A stretch of DNA of 64,000 nucleotides from Klebsiella sp. RHBSTW-00484 (GCF_013705725.1 NZ_CP055481.1:3906001-3970000); one strand, 5' to 3'. Shown: positions 10,664 through 21,401, counted from the first letter of the stretch. Notes: a model not told the origin generated them from the sequence alone. Translations and numbers: made by a program.

Positions 10664-11347
10664 TTAAGCGACTGCCAGTTTTTCGCGCGCATATTGTAGC
10701 GCTTTTTCAATCACTTGCTCAATGTTTAGTTCTGTGGAATCAAGAACTAAAGCATCAGCTGCCGGGATAAGCGGCGCCACTGTGCGATTACGATCGCGGT
10801 CATCGCGCTCTTTTATCTCGGATAAAAGGCGATCAAAGTTAACACTAAAGCCCTTCTCCTGCAACTGGAGCATGCGGCGCTGAGCACGTTCTTCCGCTGA
10901 GGCATCAAGGAAAATTTTCACCGGCGCATCAGGGAACACTACGGTCCCCATATCACGCCCGTCAGCAATCAGGCCGGGGAGATCGCGGAAGGCGCGCTGA
11001 CGGCGCAGCAACGCTTCTCTTACGCGTGGGAAAGCGGCCACTTTTGATGCCGTATTGGCCACTTCCTGAGTGCGAATTTCAGCACTAACATCCTCGCCTT
11101 CAAGAATCACTTCCAGGCTACCGTTAGTAGAAACAAAACGCACATCCAGATGCGCGGCCAGTGGAACCAGCGCGTCTTCAGATTCAACATCTACGTGATG
11201 ATGCAATGCCGCCAGAGCCAGAACACGATAAATCGCCCCAGAATCCAGCAGATGCCAGCCCAGCGTTTCCGCCATTGCCTTGCACAATGTGCCCTTACCC
11301 GCACCGCCAGGCCCATCAATGGTGATTACCGGAACAGCTACCGTCAT
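10664..11347 (-). CDS. cmk: Cytidylate kinase
   Basis: A 227-residue CMP/dCMP kinase (ATP + CMP to ADP + CDP) of pyrimidine salvage. The P-loop is [12 protein letters not shown] (residues 8-19); K-12 has GPSGAGKG at the same place. The [19 protein letters not shown] segment near 126 matches the family. I chose ATG 11347 ([11 protein letters not shown]) because it gives exactly the E. coli length and has an AGGAGAAAAAG site in front; a start six codons earlier would absorb that SD. It is followed by rpsA after 136 bp, the usual arrangement. Confidence 0.96.
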   Translation of the reverse strand: MTVAVPVITIDGPGGAGKGTLCKAMAETLGWHLLDSGAIYRVLALAALHHHVDVESEDALVPLAAHLDVRFVSTNGSLEVILEGEDVSAEIRTQEVANTASKVAAFPRVREALLRRQRAFRDLPGLIADGRDMGTVVFPDAPVKIFLDASAEERAQRRMLQLQEKGFSVNFDRLLSEIKERDDRDRNRTVAPLIPAADALVLDSTELNIEQVIEKALQYAREKLAVA

Positions 11348-11480
11348 CTTTTTCTCCTTCAGCAAGGCGCATAAATATATAAACGCCGCGCATTATACGC
11401 ATCTATACGACGGAAAGTGAGTGTTGCTTGCAAATTACGGACAACAGGAAATGGAATGCAGAAGAATTACGCAATTATAG

Positions 11481-11503
11481 CGGGCTGATGGAGCATCAGC
11501 CCG
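11481..11503 (-). terminator. Hairpin downstream of ycaL
   Basis: CGGGCTGAT / ATCAGCCCG form a perfect 9-bp stem with a 5-base loop, 15 bp past the ycaL stop. The minus-strand tail CTATAATTG has few Ts, so termination strength is uncertain; the TATAAT in it could also be the -10 of a cmk promoter. Confidence 0.6.
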
Positions 11504-11518
11504 GATTGGGACGAAGTT

Positions 11519-12286
11519 TTACTTTTTATCAGCGGCGATGCGGTCGCGAATGTGCTGCGCACGTTCAGCTGAAGGCGGGTGTGAATCGAACAAAGATTTA
11601 CTATGCCCGGCGTCAAGGCTGGCCAGTTTGTCGAAGCTTCCCACCAGGCCCTGGGTGCTGATCTTACGTTTCTTCATCAGGTCGTAAGAGAAATCATCGG
11701 CATCCGATTCCTGAGAACGGGAGAAGGCTGAGTTGATCATCCCCTCGCCGATATCACCCAACTGGGATTTAGACAAACTTGCAGCTGCTCCACCGGTTGC
11801 TGAAATCGCATCACGTGCGGCGACGGTTGCATACGCGGTTTGCATCGCTTTACGCGAGTGACCCAGCGCAACGTGACCCAGTTCATGGCCCAGTACGCCT
11901 TCGACTTCATTATCGGTCATCATGTCCATCAGACCGCTATAGACGCGCACGCAGCCGTTAGCCATTGCCCAGGCATTCACGTCTGATGTCACGTATACTT
12001 TATAGTTTACCGGGGTACCATCGATATTATTGCCTAACGCTTTGGCAATTTTATTCAGGCGTTTGGTGTACTTGCTTGAAGAGCTCGCCAGTTTATTTTC
12101 ACCATCCATTTGCTTACAGGCATCATCGGAAAGCGCTTTAACTTCAGAGTCAGAGAGGGTCGCTGCTTTGTAGGCCGTCATCCCGGAATTGACCAGGGCG
12201 TTGGTATCCATACCTTGCATATTTTTACAACCTGCCAACAACGTGGCAGAAACAGCCAAAGCCAGCATTAATTTTGTATTTCTCAT
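11519..12286 (-). CDS. ycaL: YcaL, M48-family periplasmic metalloprotease lipoprotein
   Basis: A 255-residue lipoprotein. The signal peptide MRNTKLMLALAVSATLLAGC has a lipobox LAGC with Cys20, so the protein should be anchored to a membrane and face the periplasm. The zinc-protease motif HELGH lies near residue 134 and is followed by a downstream Glu region (SQESDADDFSYDL) typical of M48. Family members such as YcaL, LoiP and BepA take part in outer-membrane protein quality control; E. coli YcaL degrades stalled LptD/OMP substrates on the Bam complex. I preferred ATG 12286 to an upstream ATG (12310), which would put eight residues before the signal peptide and lacks an SD. Confidence 0.9.
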   Translation of the reverse strand: MRNTKLMLALAVSATLLAGCKNMQGMDTNALVNSGMTAYKAATLSDSEVKALSDDACKQMDGENKLASSSSKYTKRLNKIAKALGNNIDGTPVNYKVYVTSDVNAWAMANGCVRVYSGLMDMMTDNEVEGVLGHELGHVALGHSRKAMQTAYATVAARDAISATGGAAASLSKSQLGDIGEGMINSAFSRSQESDADDFSYDLMKKRKISTQGLVGSFDKLASLDAGHSKSLFDSHPPSAERAQHIRDRIAADKK

Positions 12287-12385
12287 ATCAATCATCCATT
12301 GATTTTTCATATTAATTGCTTATAAATCCTATATTTACAAGCAATTAAGGCTAGCACTTAGTTTATCTGCCGACAAGCACGTAAA

Positions 12386-12415
12386 AAAAACGCCGACCTG
12401 ATGGTCGGCGTTTTT
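12386..12415 (-). terminator. Terminator of the serC-aroA operon
   Basis: A strong hairpin (ACGCCGACC-TGAT-GGTCGGCGT) flanked by A-run and T-run on both sides lies 17 bp after the aroA stop, so it can work in both directions. It separates aroA from ycaL. Confidence 0.93.
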
Positions 12416-12431
12416 ATAGGACTTGCGTCAT

Positions 12432-13715
12432 TCAAGCCAGTGTGCTGATACGCGCCAGTTGCTCGAAGTAATCAGGGAAAGTTTTCGCCGTACACTTCGG
12501 ATCGAGGATGGTGACTGGGGTATCGGAAAGCGCAACCAAAGAGAAACACATCGCCATGCGGTGGTCGTTATAGGTACCGATATCGGCAAACTGCAGCTTC
12601 GCAGGTGGAGTGATGCGGATGTAATCCTCACCCTCTTCAACTTCAGCGCCCACTTTACGCAGCTCTGTTGCCATAGCAAACAGGCGGTCGGTCTCTTTGA
12701 CACGCCAGTTATAAATGTTGCGCAGCGTGGTGGTACCTTTCGCAAACAACGCGGCAGTGGCGATAGTCATCGCAGCATCCGGGATATGATTCATGTCCAT
12801 ATCAATGGCGTTCAGCTCGCCATGAGTACAGGCAATAAAATCATCACCCCAGGTAACGGTTGCGCCCATTTTCTCCAGCACATCGGCGAAACGAATATCG
12901 CCCTGCACGCTATTACGGCCGATACCGGTCACCTTCACCGTACCGCCCTTAATCGCGCCAGCTGCGAGGAAATAGGATGCAGAAGAGGCATCGCCCTCAA
13001 CCAGGTAGTCGCCTGGTGATTGATACTGCTGATTGCCGCGTACCACAAAACGCTGATAAGACTGGTTTTCAACCTCAACGCCAAACGTCTTCATCAGGTT
13101 GAGCGTGATATCAATGTAAGGTTTGGAAACCAACTCGCCTTTAATAGCAATAACGGTATCCTGCGGAGCCAACGGCGCGGTCATCAACAGCGCAGTGAGG
13201 AACTGGCTGGAAACGCTGCCGTCAACTTCAACATGACCACCGTTGAAACCACCGCGCAGACGCAGAGGCGGGTAGTTTTCCTGCTCCAGATAGTCGATTT
13301 GCGCGCCGCCCTGACGCAGCGCATCAACCAGGTGGCCAATCGGACGCTCTTTCATTCGCGGCTCACCGGTCAGCACAATATTATTGCTACCCAGGCATAA
13401 CGCAGCCGCCAGTGGGCGCATTGCGGTCCCGGCGTTACCGAGGAACAGTTCCAGCGCCTGGTCAGACTGTAGTGGGCCCCCGTTACCTGTCACTTCGCAA
13501 CGAGTACGATCGGAGGACAGGGTGTAATGAACTCCCAGGGCGTTGAGGGCATTCAGCATGTGGCGCACATCGTCGCTGTCCAGCAAATTGGTCAGCACCG
13601 TAGTGCCATCGGCTAATGCCGCCAGCAGCAAGGCACGATTGGAGACACTTTTGGACCCGGGCAGGTTAATAGTGCCATCTACACGTGCGATGGGTTGTAA
13701 CGTCAGGGATTCCAT
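12432..13715 (-). CDS. aroA: 3-phosphoshikimate 1-carboxyvinyltransferase (EPSP synthase)
   Basis: A 427-residue enzyme of the E. coli length. It transfers enolpyruvyl from PEP to shikimate 3-phosphate in aromatic amino-acid synthesis. The glycine-rich [17 protein letters not shown] motif is at about residues 92-108 with Gly96 and Pro101 as in the wild-type class I enzyme, so no glyphosate-resistance-type change is seen there. The motif [15 protein letters not shown] follows. I start at ATG 13715 ([14 protein letters not shown]); three codons upstream would add MSL, which the family lacks. It is the second gene of the serC-aroA operon. Confidence 0.97.
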   Translation of the reverse strand: MESLTLQPIARVDGTINLPGSKSVSNRALLLAALADGTTVLTNLLDSDDVRHMLNALNALGVHYTLSSDRTRCEVTGNGGPLQSDQALELFLGNAGTAMRPLAAALCLGSNNIVLTGEPRMKERPIGHLVDALRQGGAQIDYLEQENYPPLRLRGGFNGGHVEVDGSVSSQFLTALLMTAPLAPQDTVIAIKGELVSKPYIDITLNLMKTFGVEVENQSYQRFVVRGNQQYQSPGDYLVEGDASSASYFLAAGAIKGGTVKVTGIGRNSVQGDIRFADVLEKMGATVTWGDDFIACTHGELNAIDMDMNHIPDAAMTIATAALFAKGTTTLRNIYNWRVKETDRLFAMATELRKVGAEVEEGEDYIRITPPAKLQFADIGTYNDHRMAMCFSLVALSDTPVTILDPKCTAKTFPDYFEQLARISTLA

Positions 13716-13740
13716 TAAACTCAACTCTCAAACAAACAGA

Positions 13741-13768
13741 ATAAAAACCCCGCAGGCTGGCTGCGGGG
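13741..13768 (-). terminator. Intergenic attenuator/terminator between serC and aroA
   Basis: CCCCGCAG / CTGCGGGG pair with a 5-base loop, and on the minus strand the stem is followed by TTTTTATT, so this looks like an intrinsic terminator inside the serC-aroA operon. Partial termination here would lower aroA relative to serC, as described for E. coli. Confidence 0.85.
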
Positions 13769-13787
13769 ATGAAAAACAAGGCAACGA

Positions 13788-14876
13788 TTAACCGTGACGG
13801 CGTTCGAAGTCCTGCATAAAGTCAGTCAGCGCCTTCACGCCCGCCAACGGCATCGCGTTATAAATGGAGGCACGCATACCACCCACGACGCGGTGACCTT
13901 TCAACGCATGCAGACCGGCTGCAAAAGACTCTTCAAGGAACAACTTGTCAAGAGCGCTATCCGCCAGTTGGAACGGCACGTTCATGCGAGAGCGGTTCGC
14001 CACAGCTACGTCATTGCGATAGAAACCACTGCGATCAATCACGCCATATAATAAGTCGGCTTTCTGCTGGTTAATTTTATCCATCACAGCGACGCCGCCC
14101 TGCTCTTTCAGCCACTTAAACACCAGGCCTGACAGATACCAGGCAAATGTCGGCGGCGTGTTGAACATCGAGTCATTCTCAGCCAGGATGGAATAGTCAA
14201 GAATCGACGGGCAGGCTACGTTGGCTTTACCCAGCAGATCTTCGCGAACAATAATCAGCGTCAAACCTGCCGGACCGATGTTTTTCTGCGCACCGGCGTA
14301 GATCACGCCATAATGGCTAACGTCGATTTCACGAGATAAAATAGTCGAAGATAAATCCGCCGTAACTATCACATCGTCAGCAAAGTTCGGCGCTTCTTCG
14401 ATGGCAATACCATCAATGGTTTCATTCGGGCAGTAGTGCAGGTATGCAGCGCCAGGCGTCAGTTGCCATTCGCTCATTGGTTTAACCGCGCGCAGGCCGT
14501 CAACGGTGATTTTGGCGTCGATTACGTTCGGATTACAGTATTTATGCGCTTCTTTAACCGCGCTGGCTGCCCAGTAACCAGCATCAACGTAGTCGGCAAC
14601 GGTTTTATCGCCAAGCAGGTTCAGTGGGATGCCTGCAAACTGCCCACGGCCGCCGCCATGACAGAATAAAACTTTGTAGTTGGAAGGAATATTGAGCAGG
14701 GAGCGAAAATCCTGTTCCGCCTCTTCAGCCACCTTAATGAACTCTTTCCCACGGTGGCTGATTTCCATCACCGACGTCCCCAAACCGTTCCAGTCGCACA
14801 GTTCCTGCTGCGCCAGTTTGAGTACTTCCGCCGGCAGCATTGCCGGGCCCGAACTGAAGTTATAGACCTGAGCCAT
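13788..14876 (-). CDS. serC: Phosphoserine / phosphohydroxythreonine aminotransferase
   Basis: A 362-residue PLP enzyme with the K-12 length. It makes 3-phosphoserine for serine and 4-phosphohydroxythreonine for pyridoxal 5'-phosphate. The PLP-lysine site reads [16 protein letters not shown] near residue 190-205, and the N-terminal FSSGPAMLP is characteristic. The gene is the promoter-proximal member of serC-aroA, linking serine, vitamin B6 and chorismate supply. Confidence 0.98.
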   Translation of the reverse strand: MAQVYNFSSGPAMLPAEVLKLAQQELCDWNGLGTSVMEISHRGKEFIKVAEEAEQDFRSLLNIPSNYKVLFCHGGGRGQFAGIPLNLLGDKTVADYVDAGYWAASAVKEAHKYCNPNVIDAKITVDGLRAVKPMSEWQLTPGAAYLHYCPNETIDGIAIEEAPNFADDVIVTADLSSTILSREIDVSHYGVIYAGAQKNIGPAGLTLIIVREDLLGKANVACPSILDYSILAENDSMFNTPPTFAWYLSGLVFKWLKEQGGVAVMDKINQQKADLLYGVIDRSGFYRNDVAVANRSRMNVPFQLADSALDKLFLEESFAAGLHALKGHRVVGGMRASIYNAMPLAGVKALTDFMQDFERRHG

Positions 14877-14903
14877 TTACCCTCACCACGTTGCTATGTT
14901 ATT

Positions 14904-14925
14904 TGCCCGCGAACCGTCGCGGGCA
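14904..14925 (-). other. Hairpin in the ycaP-serC gap
   Basis: TGCCCGCGA / TCGCGGGCA form a perfect 9-bp stem with a 4-base loop 27 bp before the serC start. It is not followed by a T-run on either strand. It may end ycaP transcription weakly or be a structured part of the serC leader. The remaining 138 bp up to ycaP presumably carry the serC promoter; I could not pick one out with confidence. Confidence 0.5.
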
Positions 14926-15063
14926 TAAGTTATTCCTGTGGCTATCGGTTTTATCATTCAGTGACACGTACCGCAACGGCTAAAACTGAACAGTGGCAAA
15001 ATGCGGCCTCGCTCACACAAAAGAATCTGCCAGCTTGACGTCATATAACCGACATAATTGCTG

Positions 15064-15756
15064 TCAGGTGACTCTTTTTGCTCGACTGACCTTCGACCAT
15101 TCTGCATTTGCACAGCGCGGGCATAATTGCTTATCCCCGGCACGAAGCGTAAGGATTGCGCTACAGCGGACGCAGGCGTACTCATCATCATGCGGAACGG
15201 TAGTAAAACGCTCAGTAAAGCGTGAAGGTAGAATAGAGAGTCCGGCTTTAACATCCGAATCCGGGTAGTAATAAAGGCTAATTTGTCCGTTGGTTTCCAG
15301 AATAGCCAGCCGTACCTGCCCCAGTTGCTCCACGCCGTTGGTGCGAAGCTCCATAAAAAACTCAAATTCGGTCATGTTTTCCGCCTGGAGTTTTTCCCAT
15401 GCCAGCTCGCCGTTTTCCACCACCACAATCGGCTTACCTTCGAGTAAATCCTCCAGCTTTTCACTATGCCCCATCAGCCACATAACCAGTCGGTACAAGA
15501 GAGCCAGGGTGATAAAGACGGCCAGTACCGGCAGCATAGGGACATCGTCATAGAATGCGACATCACCCGCCGCCGAGCCGAGGGTCAGAATGATCAGTAC
15601 TTCAAACAACGACATCTGTCGAACGCCACGCCGCCCGGTTATTTTAAGGAAAATGAATACCAGCACGAAGGTATAGAGGCTACGTAACGCCACCTCGGCA
15701 AGAAACTCCACAGGCACCTTATCCAGTGCCATACGATGCCAATCAAAAGTCTTCAT
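15064..15756 (-). CDS. ycaP: YcaP, DUF421 inner-membrane protein
   Basis: A 230-residue protein equal in length to E. coli YcaP. It has an N-terminal membrane region of about three helices (YTFVLVFIFLKITGRRGV, LIILTLGSAAGDVAF and VFITLALLYRLVMW are visible) and a cytoplasmic C-terminal domain. The tail carries a four-cysteine zinc-ribbon-like pattern (CVRC ... CPRC). Its function is not established. I start at ATG 15756; an upstream in-frame start would add a non-conserved 22-residue extension. It is transcribed away from ycaO. Confidence 0.88.
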   Translation of the reverse strand: MKTFDWHRMALDKVPVEFLAEVALRSLYTFVLVFIFLKITGRRGVRQMSLFEVLIILTLGSAAGDVAFYDDVPMLPVLAVFITLALLYRLVMWLMGHSEKLEDLLEGKPIVVVENGELAWEKLQAENMTEFEFFMELRTNGVEQLGQVRLAILETNGQISLYYYPDSDVKAGLSILPSRFTERFTTVPHDDEYACVRCSAILTLRAGDKQLCPRCANAEWSKVSRAKRVT

Positions 15757-15870
15757 GGTTAACGCCTGAACAGTTATCGAGTGACATAAGCATAGCCAGA
15801 CGATGGAGATAGCACCTGTCATCTAAAACCCGTATGATTGCGCGCTTTCCGTACGATAAAAGTGACTGCC

Positions 15871-17631
15871 ATGACTCAAACATTTATTACTGGCAAAGAT
15901 GCCGCCCTGGAAGATTCCATCGCCCGCTTCCAGAAAAAATTGCTCGACCTCGGATTTGATATTGAAGAGGCCTCATGGCTTAACCCGGTACCGCACGTCT
16001 GGTCAGTGCATATCCGCGATAAAGAGTGCGCCTTGTGTTTCACCAACGGTAAAGGCGCAACCAAAAAAGCCGCGCTGGCTTCCGCGTTGGGGGAATACTT
16101 CGAGCGTCTCTCCACTAACTACTTTTTCGCCGATTTCTGGTTAGGCAACACCATCGCTAATGGCCCTTTCGTTCACTATCCGAATGAAAAATGGTTCCCG
16201 CTCACCGACGATGACGAAGTACCAGAAGGTCTGTTAGATACCCGCCTGCGTGCGTTCTACGATCCTGACGATCAGTTAACTGCCAGCATGCTGGTGGATC
16301 TGCAATCAGGTAATGACGATCGTGGCGTATGTGGCCTGCCGTTCACTCGCCAGTCTGACGGCGAGACTATTTATATTCCGATGAATATCATTAGCAACCT
16401 GTACGTTTCGAATGGCATGTCTGCGGGCAACACCCGCAATGAAGCCCGCGTTCAAGGTCTGTCAGAAGTATTCGAACGTCATATTAAAAATCGCATTATT
16501 GCTGAAAGCATCAGCCTGCCAGAAATTCCGGCGGAGGTGATGGCGCGTTATCCGGGCGTTGTGGAGTCAATTAATAAACTGGAAGCCGAAGGTTTCCCGA
16601 TTTTCGCCTATGACGGTTCACTGGGCGGCAAATATCCGGTTATCTGCGTTGTGCTGTTTAACCCGGCCAACGGAACTTGTTTTGCGTCTTTCGGCGCGCA
16701 CCCTGATTTCGGCGTCGCGCTGGAACGTACCGTTACCGAGTTACTGCAAGGCCGCAGCCTAAAAGATCTCGACGTCTTTACGCCGCCGACCTTCGATGAT
16801 GAAGAAGTTGCCGAACACGCCAATCTAGAGACTCATTTTATCGATTCCAGCGGTCTGATCTCCTGGGATATGTTTAAGCAGGATGCCGACTACCCGTTCG
16901 TGGACTGGAGCTTCTCCGGAACAACGGATGAAGAGTTCGCCACCCTGATGGCTATCTTCAAACAAGAAGATAAAGAAGTGTATATCGCCGATTACGAACA
17001 CCTGAGCGTCTACGCATGCCGAATCATCGTTCCGGGCATGTCCGATATCTACCCGGCGGAAGATCTCTGGCTGGCGAACAACAGCATGGGTGCGCACCTG
17101 CGGGAAACCATTCTTTCCCTGCCGGGAAGCGAGTGGGAAAAAGAAGATTATCTGGCGCTTATCGAACAAATGGACGATGAAGGCCTTGATGATTTCACCC
17201 GCGTTCGCGAACTGCTTGGCCTGGCAACTGGCAAAGATAATGGCTGGTACACGCTACGCATTGGTGAGTTAAAAGCCATGCTGGCGCTGGCGGGCGGAGA
17301 TATTGAGCAAGCCTTGATCTGGACCGAATGGACCATGGAGTTCAATGCTTCAATATTTAGCGCTGAACGCGCTAATTACTACCGTTGCCTGCAAACGCTA
17401 CTGTTGCTCAGCCAGGAAGAAGAGCGCCAGCCGCTGCAATACCTGAACGCCTTTGTACGTATGTACGGCGTTGAAGCAGTAGAAGCCGCCAGCGCAGCGC
17501 TTAGCGGCGAAGCTCCTTTCTACGGTTTGCAGACCGTAGACAGCGATCTGCTGGCTTTCCCGGCTCATCAGTCTTTACTGAAGGCCTATGAAAAGTTGCA
17601 GCGCGCAAAAGCAGAATTCTGGGTTAAATAA
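15871..17631 (+). CDS. ycaO: YcaO, ribosomal protein S12 methylthiotransferase accessory factor
   Basis: A 586-residue member of the YcaO ATP-binding family, of the K-12 length. E. coli YcaO assists RimO in beta-methylthiolation of ribosomal protein S12; relatives are cyclodehydratases that use ATP to modify backbone amides. The N-terminal half carries the YcaO core (KGATKKAALASALGEYFERLSTNYF, and NEARVQGLSEVFERHIKNRI with the Glu residues that bind Mg-ATP). The C-terminus is TPR-like helical. The start is ATG 15871; 11 extra upstream codons are not family-like. No precursor peptide or maturation genes of a RiPP cluster are next to it, which supports the housekeeping role. Confidence 0.95.
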   Translation: MTQTFITGKDAALEDSIARFQKKLLDLGFDIEEASWLNPVPHVWSVHIRDKECALCFTNGKGATKKAALASALGEYFERLSTNYFFADFWLGNTIANGPFVHYPNEKWFPLTDDDEVPEGLLDTRLRAFYDPDDQLTASMLVDLQSGNDDRGVCGLPFTRQSDGETIYIPMNIISNLYVSNGMSAGNTRNEARVQGLSEVFERHIKNRIIAESISLPEIPAEVMARYPGVVESINKLEAEGFPIFAYDGSLGGKYPVICVVLFNPANGTCFASFGAHPDFGVALERTVTELLQGRSLKDLDVFTPPTFDDEEVAEHANLETHFIDSSGLISWDMFKQDADYPFVDWSFSGTTDEEFATLMAIFKQEDKEVYIADYEHLSVYACRIIVPGMSDIYPAEDLWLANNSMGAHLRETILSLPGSEWEKEDYLALIEQMDDEGLDDFTRVRELLGLATGKDNGWYTLRIGELKAMLALAGGDIEQALIWTEWTMEFNASIFSAERANYYRCLQTLLLLSQEEERQPLQYLNAFVRMYGVEAVEAASAALSGEAPFYGLQTVDSDLLAFPAHQSLLKAYEKLQRAKAEFWVK

Positions 17632-17662
17632 CGCGTCTTTATCTGTCAAAATATCAGTATCG

Positions 17663-17690
17663 CGGGGTCAGTTGTGGCCCCGTTTTTTTA
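17663..17690 (+). terminator. Terminator of ycaO
   Basis: CGGGGTCA pairs with TGGCCCCG (one G-T pair) around a short loop and is followed by seven Ts, 30 bp past the ycaO stop: a good intrinsic terminator. Confidence 0.9.
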
Positions 17691-17941
17691 TGCTTTTCGC
17701 AAGCCTTCGATTATTTGTGGCAATAAAGTTAATTAATAGTGAAAAATAACGAATAATCGCTGAGAATATTGTTAGTTTTAATAAAAATACCCCATTTTAA
17801 TTAACCGCCAGAGAGAGCGAGAATGAAAAAAATCAACATAATTTGCAAAATTTAAAATTTATTTTTCACATAAAAAACAACATCTTAAATGCATTTAAAG
17901 CCAAAACCATACACTAAAAAGGCCTATAGTTCCGGTAGGAT

Positions 17942-17990
17942 ATGATCTACATCAAATTCCCTTCTATAATGCTTTGTTAGTATCTCACCG
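17942..17990 (+). promoter_or_regulatory. FNR-dependent class II promoter for focA-pflB
   Basis: An FNR-like inverted repeat ATGAT-CTAC-ATCAA is at 17942-17955 (centre 17948.5). A -10-like TAGTAT at 17978-17983 predicts a start near 17990, which puts the FNR centre at -41.5, the standard class II position. A second perfect TATAAT at 17965-17970 could serve another start. The upstream stretch 17692-17941 is very AT-rich and holds no gene; in E. coli the same region carries several promoters and binds ArcA and IHF. Spacing was measured in the sequence; promoter activity is inferred. Confidence 0.72.
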
Positions 17991-18016
17991 CCAACTTACA
18001 TAAAGAGAGAGTTAGT

Positions 18017-18874
18017 GTGAAAGCTGACAACCCTTTTGATCTTTTACTCCCTGCTGCAATGGCGAAAGTTGCCGAAGAAGCGGGTGTCTATAAAGCGACA
18101 AAGCATCCGATAAAGACGTTTTATCTGGCTATTACCGCTGGTGTCTTCATCTCTATCGCTTTTGTTTTCTATATTACGGCAACAACCGGTGCCGCTGGGA
18201 TGCCTTTCGGTGTTGCCAAACTGATTGGAGGCGTCTGCTTCTCACTAGGTTTGATTCTCTGCGTCATTTGCGGTGCCGACCTGTTTACCTCCACCGTACT
18301 TATTGTCGTGGCGAAAGCCAGCGGACGAATTACATGGGGTCAACTGGCAAAAAACTGGCTCAACGTCTATGTTGGTAACCTGATCGGCTGCTTACTATTT
18401 GTATTACTGATGTGGCTTTCTGGCGAATATATGACCGCCAACGGTCAATGGGGACTTAACGTCCTGCAAACCGCCGACCACAAAATGCACCATACTTTTA
18501 TTGAAGCCGTGTGCCTGGGTATCCTGGCAAACCTGATGGTCTGCCTTGCGGTATGGATGAGTTACTCCGGCCGTAGCCTGATGGATAAAGCCATGATCAT
18601 GGTTTTACCGGTGGCAATGTTTGTTGCCAGCGGATTCGAGCACAGTATCGCTAATATGTTTATGATTCCGATGGGTATCATAATCCGCGACTTTGCAAGC
18701 CCGGAATTCTGGACCGCAGTCGGTTCAACTCCGGAAAGTTTCTCTCACTTAACCGTCATGAACTTCATCACTGATAACCTGATTCCGGTAACTATCGGGA
18801 ACATCATCGGCGGTGGTCTGCTGGTTGGGTTGACATACTGGGTCATTTACCTGCGTGGCGACGACCATCACTAA
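18017..18874 (+). CDS. focA: Formate channel FocA
   Basis: A 285-residue member of the formate/nitrite transporter family, a pentameric inner-membrane channel that moves formate out of and into the cell during fermentation. The start codon is GTG (18017) behind an AGAGAG ribosome site, as in E. coli focA. Conserved pieces such as CGADLFTSTVL (near 90) and the His region GFEHSIANMFM (near 209, the gating/translocation histidine) are intact. pflB starts 51 bp downstream, so the channel is cotranscribed with the enzyme that makes formate. Confidence 0.97.
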   Translation: MKADNPFDLLLPAAMAKVAEEAGVYKATKHPIKTFYLAITAGVFISIAFVFYITATTGAAGMPFGVAKLIGGVCFSLGLILCVICGADLFTSTVLIVVAKASGRITWGQLAKNWLNVYVGNLIGCLLFVLLMWLSGEYMTANGQWGLNVLQTADHKMHHTFIEAVCLGILANLMVCLAVWMSYSGRSLMDKAMIMVLPVAMFVASGFEHSIANMFMIPMGIIIRDFASPEFWTAVGSTPESFSHLTVMNFITDNLIPVTIGNIIGGGLLVGLTYWVIYLRGDDHH

Positions 18875-18925
18875 GGGTTGTTTCAGGCAGTAAATAAAAA
18901 ATCCACTTAAGAAGGTAGGTGTTAC

Positions 18926-21208
18926 ATGTCCGAGCTTAATGAAAAGTTATCTACAGCCTGGGAAGGTTTTGCGAAAGGTGACTGGCAGAAAGAAGTCAAC
19001 GTCCGCGACTTTATCCAGAAAAACTATACCCCGTACGAAGGTGACGAGTCCTTCCTGGCTGGCGCAACTGACGCGACCACCAAGCTGTGGGACAACGTAA
19101 TGGAAGGTGTTAAACAGGAAAACCGCACTCACGCGCCTGTTGATTTTGACACTTCCCTTGCATCCACCATCACTTCTCATGACGCTGGCTACATCGAGAA
19201 AGCTCTCGAGAAAATCGTTGGTCTGCAGACTGAAGCTCCGTTGAAACGTGCGATTATCCCGTTCGGCGGCATTAAAATGGTTGAAGGTTCTTGCAAAGCG
19301 TACGATCGCGAGCTGGACCCAATGCTGAAAAAAATCTTCACCGAATACCGCAAAACCCATAACCAGGGCGTATTCGATGTTTACACCAAAGACATCCTGA
19401 ACTGCCGTAAATCTGGCGTTCTGACCGGTCTGCCGGATGCCTACGGTCGTGGTCGTATCATCGGTGACTACCGTCGCGTTGCGCTGTACGGTATCGACTT
19501 CCTGATGAAAGACAAATACGCGCAGTTCCTGTCTCTGCAATCCGATCTGGAAAATGGCGTAAATCTGGAAGCAACCATTCGTCTGCGTGAAGAAATCTCT
19601 GAACAGCACCGTGCACTGGGTCAGATCAAAGAAATGGCAGCAAAATATGGCTGCGATATCTCTGCTCCGGCAAAAACTGCTCAGGAAGCTATCCAGTGGA
19701 CCTACTTCGGTTACCTGGCTGCCGTTAAATCTCAGAACGGCGCGGCAATGTCCTTCGGTCGTACTTCCAGCTTCCTGGATATCTTCATCGAACGTGACCT
19801 GAAAGCCGGTAAAATCACCGAGCAAGACGCTCAGGAAATGGTTGACCACCTGGTCATGAAACTGCGTATGGTTCGTTTCCTGCGTACTCCTGAATATGAT
19901 GAACTGTTCTCCGGTGACCCGATTTGGGCAACCGAATCTATCGGTGGTATGGGCGTTGATGGCCGTACGCTGGTAACCAAGAACAGCTTCCGCTTCCTGA
20001 ACACCCTGTACACCATGGGGCCGTCTCCGGAGCCGAACATCACCATTCTGTGGTCTGAAAAACTGCCGCTGAGCTTCAAAAAATTCGCTGCTAAAGTGTC
20101 CATCGATACCTCTTCTCTGCAGTATGAGAACGATGACCTGATGCGTCCGGACTTCAACAACGATGACTACGCTATCGCTTGTTGTGTAAGCCCAATGGTT
20201 GTTGGTAAGCAAATGCAGTTCTTCGGTGCTCGTGCAAACCTGGCGAAAACCATGCTGTACGCAATCAACGGCGGCGTTGATGAAAAACTGAAAATGCAGG
20301 TTGGTCCTAAATCTGAACCGATCAAAGGCGATCTTCTGAACTTTGATGAAGTGATGGATCGTATGGATCACTTTATGGATTGGCTGGCTAAACAGTACGT
20401 CACTGCGCTGAACATCATTCACTACATGCATGACAAATACAGCTACGAAGCTTCTCTGATGGCGCTGCACGACCGTGATGTTATCCGCACCATGGCTTGT
20501 GGTATCGCTGGTCTGTCCGTTGCTGCTGACTCCCTGTCTGCAATCAAATATGCGAAAGTTAAACCGGTTCGTGATGAAAACGGTCTGGCTGTTGACTTCG
20601 AAATCGAAGGCGAATACCCGCAGTTTGGTAACAACGACCCTCGCGTAGATGACATGGCGGTTGACCTGGTTGAACGTTTCATGAAGAAAATTCAGAAACT
20701 GACCATGTACCGTAACGCTATCCCGACTCAGTCAGTTCTGACCATCACCTCTAACGTTGTGTATGGTAAGAAAACCGGTAACACCCCTGACGGTCGTCGC
20801 GCTGGCGCTCCGTTCGGACCAGGTGCTAACCCGATGCACGGCCGTGACCAGAAAGGTGCTGTTGCCTCTCTGACCTCCGTTGCTAAACTGCCGTTTGCTT
20901 ACGCGAAAGATGGTATCTCCTATACCTTCTCTATCGTTCCGAACGCGCTGGGTAAAGACGACGAAGTTCGTAAGACTAACCTGGCAGGCCTGATGGATGG
21001 TTACTTCCACCACGAAGCTTCCGTCGAAGGCGGTCAGCATCTGAACGTCAACGTCATGAACCGCGAAATGCTGCTCGACGCGATGGAAAACCCGGAAAAA
21101 TATCCGCAGCTGACCATTCGTGTATCTGGCTACGCAGTACGTTTTAACTCCCTGACTAAAGAACAACAGCAGGACGTTATCACTCGTACCTTCACTCAGA
21201 CCATGTAA
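18926..21208 (+). CDS. pflB: Pyruvate formate-lyase
   Basis: A 760-residue glycyl-radical enzyme, the E. coli length. It converts pyruvate and CoA to acetyl-CoA and formate under anaerobic conditions. The adjacent catalytic cysteines are in AIACCVSPM near residue 419, and the radical glycine is in RVSGYAVRF near residue 735. A strong ribosome site AAGGTAGGTG precedes the ATG. Codon bias is extreme, consistent with very high expression. PflA, the activase, is encoded just downstream. Confidence 0.99.
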   Translation: MSELNEKLSTAWEGFAKGDWQKEVNVRDFIQKNYTPYEGDESFLAGATDATTKLWDNVMEGVKQENRTHAPVDFDTSLASTITSHDAGYIEKALEKIVGLQTEAPLKRAIIPFGGIKMVEGSCKAYDRELDPMLKKIFTEYRKTHNQGVFDVYTKDILNCRKSGVLTGLPDAYGRGRIIGDYRRVALYGIDFLMKDKYAQFLSLQSDLENGVNLEATIRLREEISEQHRALGQIKEMAAKYGCDISAPAKTAQEAIQWTYFGYLAAVKSQNGAAMSFGRTSSFLDIFIERDLKAGKITEQDAQEMVDHLVMKLRMVRFLRTPEYDELFSGDPIWATESIGGMGVDGRTLVTKNSFRFLNTLYTMGPSPEPNITILWSEKLPLSFKKFAAKVSIDTSSLQYENDDLMRPDFNNDDYAIACCVSPMVVGKQMQFFGARANLAKTMLYAINGGVDEKLKMQVGPKSEPIKGDLLNFDEVMDRMDHFMDWLAKQYVTALNIIHYMHDKYSYEASLMALHDRDVIRTMACGIAGLSVAADSLSAIKYAKVKPVRDENGLAVDFEIEGEYPQFGNNDPRVDDMAVDLVERFMKKIQKLTMYRNAIPTQSVLTITSNVVYGKKTGNTPDGRRAGAPFGPGANPMHGRDQKGAVASLTSVAKLPFAYAKDGISYTFSIVPNALGKDDEVRKTNLAGLMDGYFHHEASVEGGQHLNVNVMNREMLLDAMENPEKYPQLTIRVSGYAVRFNSLTKEQQQDVITRTFTQTM

Positions 21209-21237
21209 TTCCCTGTCTGACTGAAAACGCGTACAAT

Positions 21238-21267
21238 AAAGGCTCCACGCAAGTGGGGCCTTTTTAG
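21238..21267 (+). terminator. Terminator after pflB
   Basis: AAAGGCTCCAC pairs with GTGGGGCCTTT (one G-T pair) around a 4-base loop, ending in a T-run, 30 bp after the pflB stop. It separates the abundant focA-pflB mRNA from pflA, which is usually expressed at a lower level. Confidence 0.9.
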
Positions 21268-21401
21268 CACTCCCCTCTGCCATAGTCTCTTTTGTCTGCT
21301 GTCTATACTCAATGGATAACCGCCAAAACAGACTTAACACAGCCGGTTTGAGCTGTGCATCCACAGGCCCCGAACGGGCCGAATCTGGAGATATCACTGC
21401 A

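Noticed and set aside
12432..13715. aroA as a possibly glyphosate-insensitive variant
   Set aside because: The GNAGTAMRP motif is the normal class I sequence with Gly96 and Pro101 unchanged.
15871..17631. ycaO as part of a RiPP (thiazole/oxazole peptide) cluster
   Set aside because: The protein matches the housekeeping E. coli YcaO over its full length and no precursor peptide, dehydrogenase or protease gene is adjacent.
18947..20470. 507-codon open frame on the minus strand opposite pflB
   Set aside because: Antisense shadow of a very highly expressed gene with restricted codon use; no ribosome site or recognisable motif.
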